This document shows positions 13,940 through 19,933 of a stretch of DNA of 20,386 nt, piece after piece. Source of the DNA: an uncultured Bacilli bacterium. Its GTDB lineage: Bacteria > Bacillota_I > Bacilli_A > RF39 > UBA660. The stretch is from NCBI GenBank assembly GCA_947631365.1, contig CANRLB010000009.1, positions 1-20,386 of the forward strand. The letters run 5' to 3'. Each line of letters opens with the position of its first letter. The first letter of the stretch is position 1. Made by a program: the position numbers and the translations under genes. The notes under the pieces were generated by a model. It saw nothing but the letters and a program-made list of their open reading frames with translations. It had not been told where the DNA came from and made no database searches.

Positions 13940-14360
13940 CTTTCACTAAACTACTTACTTTTGTCATGTCAGCATTTTGAAGTTTACTAGAAACATATTT
14001 CATGATACTACCCATATCTTTCATACTACTAGGATTAAGTTCATTAAATGCTTCTTCAATAGTTTTAATTATTTCTTCTTCAGATGCTTCTTCTGGTAAG
14101 TAATTATTTAAAATTTCAATTTCTTTAGCTAAGTCATTAGCTACATCCATTTTACCAAGTTTAGAATATTCTGTTTTTGAGTCATTTCTTTGTTTAACTT
14201 GCTTTTTTAAAACGTTAATAATAAGTTCATTATCAATTTCTTTTTTATTATTAATCGCTTCTAATTGAATAGAACTTTTTAACATTCTCAAAACGGACAA
14301 TTTAAATTTATCGCCGCTTTTTAAAGCTTCTTTCAAATCATTATTAATTGTTTCAAACAT
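13923..14360 (-). CDS. yqeY: YqeY (GatB/YqeY domain) protein
   Basis: A 145-aa soluble helical protein with the YqeY architecture: an N-terminal helical bundle with KSGDKFKLSVLRMLKSSIQ, then KKQVKQRNDSKTEYSKLGKMDVANDLAKEIEILNNYLPEEASEEEI, and the C-terminal GatB-tail-like half with MKDMGSIMKYVSSKL. In this family the tail resembles the tRNA-contacting domain of GatB, but the cellular role is not established. The gene follows rpsU by 12 bp, the order found across Bacillota. A terminator embedded in its stop codon ends the transcript. Confidence 0.94.
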   Translation of the reverse strand: MFETINNDLKEALKSGDKFKLSVLRMLKSSIQLEAINNKKEIDNELIINVLKKQVKQRNDSKTEYSKLGKMDVANDLAKEIEILNNYLPEEASEEEIIKTIEEAFNELNPSSMKDMGSIMKYVSSKLQNADMTKVSSLVKERLTK

Positions 14361-14372
14361 TTAAATTTCTCC

Positions 14373-14558
14373 TTAATTATGATTTCTTTTGTGGGAATTT
14401 TTAATTCCTTCTTCTTTTTTAATTCTTCTTTCAACTCCTGGTTTAACATGGAATTTTCTTTTTTTTACTTCTGAAGGGACACCGCTTCTTGCAACTTTAA
14501 CTTTAAATTTTCTGAGTGCAGTATTTATGTCTCCATTTTGAACTACAACCTTTGTCAT
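14373..14558 (-). CDS. rpsU: 30S ribosomal protein S21
   Basis: A 61-aa basic protein: TKVVVQNGDINTALRKFK, then SEVKKRKFHVKPGVERRIKKEEG, the standard bacterial S21 sequence that contacts the 3' domain of 16S rRNA. The open frame begins eight codons earlier at 14582, but those codons hold the Shine-Dalgarno GGGAGGG, so the ATG at 14556-14558 is the start and gives the family length. A good promoter lies about 40 bp upstream. yqeY follows by 12 bp. S21 starts the conserved housekeeping cluster, and the bacteriocin genes end just upstream of its promoter. Confidence 0.97.
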   Translation of the reverse strand: MTKVVVQNGDINTALRKFKVKVARSGVPSEVKKRKFHVKPGVERRIKKEEGIKNSHKRNHN

Positions 14559-14591
14559 GAATTCGCCCTCCCTTCGCTTCAAACTAGCCCT

Positions 14592-14620
14592 ATTATAACA
14601 CTTACCAATACATTTGACAA
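14592..14620 (-). promoter_or_regulatory. Sigma-A promoter of rpsU-yqeY
   Basis: The minus strand has TTGTCA (14620-14615, five of six), a 17-bp spacer and TATAAT (14597-14592). The -35 box is part of the last of three TTGTCAA-type repeats. The predicted start lies about 25 bp before the rpsU ATG. Confidence 0.8.
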
Positions 14621-14665
14621 CAAAAAAGCCTAGTTTTTGTCAATAAAATTTATTTTATTTGACAA
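14614..14665. repeat. Three alternating TTGACAA/TTGTCAA repeats, possible terminator or attenuator
   Basis: TTGACAA at 14614-14620, TTGTCAA at 14637-14643 and TTGACAA at 14659-14665 alternate in orientation with centres 23 and 22 bp apart. The middle copy can pair with either neighbour, giving two mutually exclusive hairpins. One overlaps the last codons of the second bacteriocin peptide; the other contains a T-rich stretch and reaches the rpsU -35 box. It may end the bacteriocin transcript or bind a protein. Confidence 0.45.
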
Positions 14666-14808
14666 TAATTTTTATCTATTACTCTTCTAAGGGCTGAGCC
14701 TATTGAACGACCTAAATCATAAAGATTTTTAAAAGCGCTTATAACTCCTGTAAGTAAAGCCGCCGAAAAGGCTCCTCCCCAAAGATTTAACATTTCTTCA
14801 TTACTCAT
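14650..14808 (-). CDS. Double-glycine-leader bacteriocin precursor, peptide B (52 aa)
   Basis: A short gene encoding a 12-residue leader, MSNEEMLNLWGG, and a predicted 40-residue mature peptide. Hydrophobic residues at -4 and -7 and GG at -2/-1 fit the C39-peptidase cleavage site. The core carries a GxxxG motif (GRSIG, mature 21-25), small-residue patches (AFSAALLTG, GSALRR), net charge about +4, and one Cys near the end (YCQIK). This profile is that of a class IIb (two-peptide) bacteriocin subunit. The leader is nearly the same as that of peptide A (shared NEEML...GG). Its ATG is 3 bp after the stop of peptide A with only a weak AAGAAG site, so translation is likely coupled. The C-rich codons (GCC, TCG, GCG) differ from neighbouring genes. 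The sequence is not one I recognise. Confidence 0.82.
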   Translation of the reverse strand: MSNEEMLNLWGGAFSAALLTGVISAFKNLYDLGRSIGSALRRVIDKNYCQIK

Positions 14809-14811
14809 ACG

Positions 14812-14952
14812 CTAACACTTCTTAGGATGGATAATTCCATCTATTACTCCTGTTAAAAAGACGATTGCTCCACCAATTATACCTAAACTTAAGTAAATTG
14901 ATGAAATACTTCCTCCTTTTACTTCCAACATTTCTTCATTATTTAGTGCCAT
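14812..14952 (-). CDS. Double-glycine-leader bacteriocin precursor, peptide A (46 aa)
   Basis: A short gene with leader MALNNEEMLEVKGG (14 residues) and a predicted 32-residue mature peptide. GG at -2/-1, Val at -4 and Met at -7 match substrates of C39-domain exporters. The core is very hydrophobic and has two GxxxG motifs, GIIGG (mature 10-14) and GVIDG (21-25), the helix-helix signature of two-peptide bacteriocins. It ends in PKKC with a single Cys. A strong AAGGAGGT site (14960-14967) overlaps the stop of the accessory gene, implying high expression. It is directly upstream of peptide B and downstream of the exporter genes. I do not recognise it as a named bacteriocin; membrane pore formation is inferred from the class. 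Confidence 0.85.
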   Translation of the reverse strand: MALNNEEMLEVKGGSISSIYLSLGIIGGAIVFLTGVIDGIIHPKKC

Positions 14953-14966
14953 AATTATTACCTCCT

Positions 14967-15377
14967 TTATTTAAATAATGATAAAATATATTCCCACAGT
15001 GATATTTCATTATAATAAATAGTTACTAATCCTACTTCATTATCATAAAAATTGGCATCTACCTTTAAATTAATAATTTGATATACTTCATTATCAATAA
15101 TTTCATATTCACCATAATTTTCTATTTCATATGTAATATAAGTATCTTTAAATTTTATCTTACTATTTTTTATTTTATCAGAGAGTTTACTATTAAGATT
15201 AATTTTTAAGATATTATCACTTATAATACCAAAGCATTCTATTTTACTTTTTACTTTAATAAAGAATGATAAAAAGATAAAATATAAAATGACAAAAAGA
15301 ATAACTATAGTAAAAAGAAAATAATTTATTTCATTTATGTTTTTCAGCTTTTCATAATTAACTTTATAATAGTTCAT
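14967..15377 (-). CDS. Membrane-anchored bacteriocin accessory protein (abbreviated HlyD-like, or immunity protein)
   Basis: About 136 aa from the preferred start MNYYKVNYEKLKNIN. Earlier in-frame Met codons at 15395 and 15386 lie further inside the exporter gene; the chosen ATG (15375-15377) has GGATGG upstream and overlaps the exporter stop by 14 bp. One membrane helix (about residues 19-42) follows a short cytoplasmic tail. The extracytoplasmic part is beta-rich: KIECFGIISDNILKINLN, KIKFKDTYITYEIENYGEY, and a C-terminal GLVTIYYNEISLWEYILSLFK that recalls the last strand and Ser-x-x-x-Tyr-hydrophobic tail of HlyD-type exporters' partners. The long coiled coil of true HlyD proteins is absent. 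It could instead confer self-immunity, because no other immunity candidate is visible. Confidence 0.6.
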   Translation of the reverse strand: MNYYKVNYEKLKNINEINYFLFTIVILFVILYFIFLSFFIKVKSKIECFGIISDNILKINLNSKLSDKIKNSKIKFKDTYITYEIENYGEYEIIDNEVYQIINLKVDANFYDNEVGLVTIYYNEISLWEYILSLFK

Positions 15378-17418
15378 AATTACCATCCAAATCAATTATA
15401 TTTGTAAATGTTTTAGTTTGATTTTTATGTGATATATAAATAATAGTTTTATCTTGAAAATATTTCCGAATATTCTTAATTATTTTGGCTTCTAATTTTT
15501 TATCTACTTCTGATAAAGCTTCATCTAAGATAATGATATTAGCTTTTTTTAGAAGGGCTCGTGCTAAAATAATTCTTTGTCTTTCACCTCCCGATAAATT
15601 AAATGTCCCATTCTCAATTAAAGAATCATATCTTAGACTTTTCTTTTTTACAATTTCTTCAACAGCACAAATATCACAAATTTTGTTAAACTCTTCTAAA
15701 TCAATATTCCGATCCATTAAGATATTTTCTTTAATGGAAGCTGTAAATAATTCTTCTTTTTGGGAAACATATAAAATATTATCTCTTATTGTACTTAAAT
15801 TTAAATCATTAATATTAATACCATCAATAAGCACCTTACCACTATTAACTGATAAATCTTTATGAATGATTTTACAAATTGTACTTTTACCACATCCAGA
15901 ATGTCCATTTAATAAAACATGCATTCCTTTTTTTATTTCAAAGCTTAAATCTTTAAAAAGGTAATTATAATTATTATAAGAATAAGATACATTTTCAAAT
16001 GTAATACGCCCTAAAATAGGAGTACTTTCTGTTTTTAAATTTTCTTCTTCAATATTTAAAAATTCGGAAATCTTATTAATTGAGGCTTTAATAAAATTAT
16101 ATTTGGGAAGTAAATTAATAATACTTTCGATGGGATCTATAAAATACCCTAAAATTAAATTAAATGTAAATAAATTAATTATGGTTAAACTTCCTTTATA
16201 AATATACCAAATGCCAAATGTATTAATCAAAAAGAAAGAAAAATCTAAGATTAAGCTTTTAATAAAATCTAAAACATTAAATAAACTATTAAATTTATAA
16301 TTATGGAACAAATATTTTGATAAACTCTTTTCAATATTAAATAAGCCAGTATCTAAAAGATTTAAATTTTTTAAGCTTGAAAGACCATTTATACTTTCTA
16401 AAGCAACACCGTTAAAATCAGTTTGATAATCAATATTTTTTAGAATATTTTTATAAATTATTTTACTAATTATTATGCCATAAATAAAATAAATGATCAT
16501 AAATAATAGAAGTATTAAGAATAAATTTTGATTTATTATATATAAAATAAATGTAGATGAGATCATCATTAAAGTATCCAAGAAACAAGTAACAAAAACT
16601 TCAGAAAAAAGGTTTTTAATATTAGCTAAGTCATTTATTCTTGTCATTATTTCTCCTGTGGTCCTACTTTTGATGCTCTTAAAAGGGAGATAAAAAATAT
16701 GTTTTAAAAAAGATGGATATATTGAAACATCAATAATATTATTTAAATAATTTAAATAGTAAGCTCTTATATATTTAAAAATTACTTTAATTAGTGTTAA
16801 AATACCAAAAATAATAAATAACATTTTTAAATATTGCTGATTACTATTTAAAACATTACTACTAATTTTTAAATAATAACTACTTATAAGGGAAATTATT
16901 GTCAATAATATACTTGTTAAAATTATTTTAATAAAAAGAAACTTTTCATTACTAATAACATTTAAAAATAATGTCTTTATAGTAATATTTTCTCCCATCT
17001 TAACTATTTTGTTTCGAGGATAGCAAAGTATAACATGACCAGTAAATAGTTTATTAAATTCGTCTAATTTAAGTTTTCGATCGCCAATACCTGGATCCAT
17101 TATATAAATAGTATTGCCATCTACTTCTTTAATAACAACAAAATGTTCTAAACCATTTTCTAAATGCAAATGAGCTATTAAAGGAAATTGTAAAATGTCT
17201 TTAGTGATATTAATATCTTTTAACCCCATTGCATCAAAGCCCCATTTTTTAAAAGTATTTACTATTTGAAAGGCATTAGTGCCATTATTATTTGTCATAG
17301 TATCATTTCTCAATCTTTCAAGAGAAATAAAACCATCATAATAGATAATTATCCACTGCATGCAACAAATACCACAATCTTTAAAATCATGTTGTAAAAT
17401 TGGTTTGATTTTTTTCAT
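15364..17418 (-). CDS. C39-peptidase bacteriocin ABC exporter (PCAT)
   Basis: A 684-aa transporter that cuts double-glycine leaders and exports the mature peptide. Residues 1-135 are the peptidase: oxyanion Q9, catalytic C15 in DFKDCGICC, H92 in GLEHFVVI and D108 in IMDPGIG, all intact. Residues about 150-430 contain six membrane helices. The nucleotide-binding domain has Walker A GHSGCGKST (505-513), signature LSGGERQ (608-614), Walker B IIILDE ending at E633 followed by ALSEVD (usually ATSxLD), and H-loop H664. It is therefore predicted to be fully active. GGGAGG precedes the ATG. The accessory gene overlaps its 3' end by 14 bp and the two GG-peptide genes follow, so substrates and exporter share one operon. 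Confidence 0.96.
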   Translation of the reverse strand: MKKIKPILQHDFKDCGICCMQWIIIYYDGFISLERLRNDTMTNNNGTNAFQIVNTFKKWGFDAMGLKDINITKDILQFPLIAHLHLENGLEHFVVIKEVDGNTIYIMDPGIGDRKLKLDEFNKLFTGHVILCYPRNKIVKMGENITIKTLFLNVISNEKFLFIKIILTSILLTIISLISSYYLKISSNVLNSNQQYLKMLFIIFGILTLIKVIFKYIRAYYLNYLNNIIDVSIYPSFLKHIFYLPFKSIKSRTTGEIMTRINDLANIKNLFSEVFVTCFLDTLMMISSTFILYIINQNLFLILLLFMIIYFIYGIIISKIIYKNILKNIDYQTDFNGVALESINGLSSLKNLNLLDTGLFNIEKSLSKYLFHNYKFNSLFNVLDFIKSLILDFSFFLINTFGIWYIYKGSLTIINLFTFNLILGYFIDPIESIINLLPKYNFIKASINKISEFLNIEEENLKTESTPILGRITFENVSYSYNNYNYLFKDLSFEIKKGMHVLLNGHSGCGKSTICKIIHKDLSVNSGKVLIDGININDLNLSTIRDNILYVSQKEELFTASIKENILMDRNIDLEEFNKICDICAVEEIVKKKSLRYDSLIENGTFNLSGGERQRIILARALLKKANIIILDEALSEVDKKLEAKIIKNIRKYFQDKTIIYISHKNQTKTFTNIIDLDGNYELL

Positions 17419-17487
17419 CTTTTCCTCCCTTCTAATAATATATATTGCGTTTTTTCTTCAATTTCCTTTTAAATTTGATCACTTTTT

Positions 17488-17501
17488 TGCAAAAATTTGC
17501 A
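17488..17501. promoter_or_regulatory. Palindrome in the divergent bacteriocin/spoIIIAH-like gap
   Basis: TGCAAAAATTTGCA has 6-bp arms (TGCAAA/TTTGCA) around AA. It lies in the 133-bp space between two divergent genes and could be an operator. Promoters here are weak: TTGCAT (17497-17502), 18 bp and TAAGAT (17521-17526) for the plus-strand gene; only poor candidates for the exporter. Confidence 0.35.
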
Positions 17502-17551
17502 TTTTTGTTGCGAAATCTCATAAGATTTAGTAAGTAAAAAGGAGCGATTAT

Positions 17552-18046
17552 ATGATTAATAAACAAAATTTATGGTTTGTTACTTTATTCTCTTTAATCT
17601 TAATTTTGGGAATATATTATGTAAGTATTGATGATGAAGTAGAAAGCGTTTTAAAAGCTGAAGATGAAAATAAACAAGGACAAGTAGTGGAAATTACTGA
17701 GTCAGATGTTTTAGTAGCCTTAGAAGTAGATGCTGATGAAGAAAAACAAGCTCTTCTAGAAGAATATCAAAGTATTTTGCTCGATACAGAAAGCACAATA
17801 CAAGAAAAAAATACAGCTTATGAAAATTTACAAAAGCTCAATAATTCTAAAGCATTAGAAAGCAAAATTAAAAATTTAATTAAAGAAAAATTTAATTTAA
17901 ATGCCTTTGTTAAAATAAATGATAATACTATAAGTGTTGTAATTGCTTCTAAAGAGCATAATACAGAACTAGCTAATAATATTATTCGTAGTATTCAAGA
18001 ATTATTTGAAGAAGAAAAATATATTACAGTTAAATTTAATGCATAA
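17552..18046 (+). CDS. spoIIIAH: SpoIIIAH-like protein
   Basis: A 164-aa protein with an N-terminal membrane helix (NLWFVTLFSLILILGIYYVS, residues 6-25), a Glu-rich linker and helix (KAEDENKQG ... EEKQALLEEYQ), and a C-terminal EscJ/YscJ-like alpha-beta domain (IKNLIKEKFNLNAFVKINDNTISVVIASKEHNTELANNIIRSI). That layout is SpoIIIAH, which together with SpoIIQ forms the channel between mother cell and forespore during engulfment. It is shorter than the Bacillus protein (about 218 aa), with a reduced linker. The rest of the spoIIIA operon is not here; the gene stands alone between the bacteriocin exporter and the CDP-alcohol phosphatidyltransferase. AAAGGAG precedes the ATG and a strong bidirectional terminator follows. 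The -KQNLWF...YYVS start is typical. Confidence 0.8.
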   Translation: MINKQNLWFVTLFSLILILGIYYVSIDDEVESVLKAEDENKQGQVVEITESDVLVALEVDADEEKQALLEEYQSILLDTESTIQEKNTAYENLQKLNNSKALESKIKNLIKEKFNLNAFVKINDNTISVVIASKEHNTELANNIIRSIQELFEEEKYITVKFNA

Positions 18047-18047
18047 T

Positions 18048-18075
18048 AAAAATGTGTAAAATTCTACACATTTTT
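18048..18075. terminator. Strong bidirectional terminator
   Basis: AAAAATGTGTA (18048-18058) and TACACATTTTT (18065-18075) form a perfect 11-bp stem with a 6-nt loop. T-rich sequence follows on both strands. It ends the spoIIIAH-like gene and the convergent phosphatidyltransferase gene. Confidence 0.85.
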
Positions 18076-18796
18076 ATTTTTTTACTACTTTCGTTAAATT
18101 TCTTAAATTAGAATCATTTTTATGTTTTTGATAGTATTCAGGATCTAACCAAATACTTTTAATATTGGCCCACTTACTTTTATTTTTCATAACTTTTACT
18201 TCTAATTCTTGTGGCTTTTTATATAGTATTTGAATATTTTGCGGAGCAAAAATTTCTAAGACATAACTAATTAAAGTTAAAGCTTCAATGATAATAGCAG
18301 GAAGTAAAAGACAAAAATATAAATTATCTTTACTGACCATATTAATATTATTTTTAAAACTTTTACTAATAAATGATATATTATTAATATCACTCATAAA
18401 GAAAGCTAAAACTACAGTAATAGCTAAAATCCAAACTTTAGATTTGCCAATAATATTCGATTTAATATTTAAATTTTTACGATATTTATAATATTGAACT
18501 ACTACAACGGATAATTCAAAAATAATAGGAATTAAAGCATAAGGAGTTATTAAATAAAGTAAAATAAAATTAGCAATGGTAAGCATTTTATCAGCAGCTC
18601 CATCAAAGATAGCTCCAAAGAAGGTTGAAACATGCCAATGACGAGCCAAAATGCCATCAATACTATCAGTTGCATAGCAAACTAAAGATATAATTGCAGC
18701 AGCTATACCACCATAAGTTTGATAAATAGGGACAATAATAAGAGTTCCTATAATTCTTATAAATGTTAAAACATTAACAATAATTAACTTTAACAT
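18074..18796 (-). CDS. CDP-alcohol phosphatidyltransferase family protein (PgsA-like)
   Basis: A 240-aa membrane enzyme that transfers an alcohol to CDP-diacylglycerol, most likely glycerol-3-phosphate, to make phosphatidylglycerophosphate. The family motif is complete: DSIDGILARHWHVSTFFGAIFDGAADK gives D-x2-DG-x2-AR-x8-G-x3-D-x3-D. True PgsA usually has LDPLADK at the end, here FDGAADK, so the substrate is uncertain. Six helices are predicted. A charged C-terminal tail of about 50 residues (KKPQELEVKVMKNKSKW ... LDPEYYQKHKND) is longer than in typical PgsA (about 190 aa). AGGAGGT precedes the ATG, 9 bp after fmt, so they form one operon. It would use the CdsA product. Confidence 0.85.
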   Translation of the reverse strand: MLKLIIVNVLTFIRIIGTLIIVPIYQTYGGIAAAIISLVCYATDSIDGILARHWHVSTFFGAIFDGAADKMLTIANFILLYLITPYALIPIIFELSVVVVQYYKYRKNLNIKSNIIGKSKVWILAITVVLAFFMSDINNISFISKSFKNNINMVSKDNLYFCLLLPAIIIEALTLISYVLEIFAPQNIQILYKKPQELEVKVMKNKSKWANIKSIWLDPEYYQKHKNDSNLRNLTKVVKK

Positions 18797-18805
18797 ATAA
18801 ACCTC

Positions 18806-19708
18806 CTATTTAAAATTTTTACCATTTAAATAATTTTTGATGGGCATTTCTTTTTTACCTACAGGTTTTATTATATCAAAATAAATGATTCCGTCAAGGC
18901 AACCAATACCTAAACTATTTTTAGTTACATATAATTTACCTATAGTACTTGTCTCATTAGTATAATGAGCTTTAATTATTTTAACTTCTTCACCATTAAT
19001 AATTGTTTTAGATAAAGGCCATGGACTAAAGGCTCTAATTTTATTATAAACACTCTTAACAGGTAAATTAAAATCTATATCTTCCATTTCTCTTGTTATC
19101 ATTGGAGCCATTGTGGCCTCACTATCATTTTGTTTAATTCTTTTAACATTTCCCGTTATTATATCATTTAAGTTATCTTCTAATAATTTAGTTCCCATCA
19201 TACTTAATTTATCATGAAGTACTCCTACATCATCACTATCTTCTATTTTATATACACTTTTAACAATAATATCCCCAGTATCCATAAATTCATCCATGTA
19301 CATTAAAGTAATGCCGGTTTCTTCTTCCCCATTAATTAAAGCCCATTGAATGGGAGCACTCCCTCTATATTTAGGTAAAAGTGAGGCATGAATATTAATA
19401 CATCCATATTTAGGATAATCAATTAAAATTTTAGGAATAATCTTACCATAAGCACAAGTAACAATTAAATCAGGTTGATAATCTAATACTTTTTGATATT
19501 CTTTTTTTATAGAATGAGGTTTAAATACGGGAATATTATTTTGATGAGCTAAAAGGGCGACAGGAGATTCAGTTAATACTTTTTTTCTTCCAACATAAGC
19601 ATCTTCTTTGGTAACTACTAAAACAACATTACATTTGTTAATTAATAACTCTAATGGTTTTAGGGAAAAATCAGGGGTTCCCATAAAGATAACTCTTACA
19701 TTTTTCAT
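18806..19708 (-). CDS. fmt: Methionyl-tRNA formyltransferase
   Basis: A 300-aa enzyme that formylates initiator Met-tRNA using 10-formyl-tetrahydrofolate. The N-terminal Rossmann-like domain begins VRVIFMGTPDFSL, and the catalytic segment is INIHASLLPKYRGSAPIQWALING (Asn, His and the SLLPKYRG loop), followed by TGITLMYMDEFMDTGDI. The C-terminal OB-like domain binds tRNA (IRAFSPWPLSKTIING). The open frame begins at a GTG (19715-19717), but AGGTG sits over that codon; the ATG at 19706-19708 is 7 nt downstream of it and gives the expected N-terminus. def and priA, common upstream neighbours, are not in the window. The phosphatidyltransferase gene follows. Confidence 0.96.
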   Translation of the reverse strand: MKNVRVIFMGTPDFSLKPLELLINKCNVVLVVTKEDAYVGRKKVLTESPVALLAHQNNIPVFKPHSIKKEYQKVLDYQPDLIVTCAYGKIIPKILIDYPKYGCINIHASLLPKYRGSAPIQWALINGEEETGITLMYMDEFMDTGDIIVKSVYKIEDSDDVGVLHDKLSMMGTKLLEDNLNDIITGNVKRIKQNDSEATMAPMITREMEDIDFNLPVKSVYNKIRAFSPWPLSKTIINGEEVKIIKAHYTNETSTIGKLYVTKNSLGIGCLDGIIYFDIIKPVGKKEMPIKNYLNGKNFK

Positions 19709-19717
19709 CTTTTTCAC

Positions 19718-19876
19718 CTACTAGATATTATAAATTAAATTTTCTAAAAACTCAAATTTTTCAGTATTAAAAATTTTAATATCTTTAATAGTTTATAGTT
19801 TTTTCCATTCAAATTTAATATTAACTCAATGTTTAAGTAAGTTTATCAAATTAAGATTTAAAGTTTAATTATTTTA
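19718..19876. other. AT-rich non-coding gap between the edge ORF and fmt
   Basis: I see no open frame with a ribosome site on either strand. It contains the fmt promoter near its left end and otherwise only low-complexity AT sequence. Confidence 0.5.
19727..19755 (-). promoter_or_regulatory. Sigma-A promoter of fmt
   Basis: The minus strand has TTGAGT (19755-19750, four of six), a 17-bp spacer and a perfect TATAAT (19732-19727). The transcript would begin near 19720, leaving a very short leader that holds AGGTG, which supports the ATG at 19708 over the upstream GTG. Confidence 0.6.
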
Positions 19877-19905
19877 AAATCCTCATCGAATTTCGACGAG
19901 GATTT
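19877..19905 (-). terminator. Rho-independent terminator of the unrecognised edge ORF
   Basis: CCTCATCGAA (19881-19890) and TTCGACGAGG (19892-19901), extended by AAAT/ATTT, form a long hairpin. The single A/C mismatch on the plus strand becomes a G-U pair in minus-strand RNA, so it was selected for the minus direction. TTTTAAAATAATT follows. Confidence 0.75.
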
Positions 19906-19933
19906 ATATTTACTTATAAATTCTTGATTATCT

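Noticed and set aside
15485..15865. 126-codon plus-strand frame
   Set aside because: It is antisense to the ATP-binding domain of the exporter, whose motifs are all intact.
18288..18491. 67-codon plus-strand frame
   Set aside because: It is antisense to the phosphatidyltransferase and has no ribosome site.
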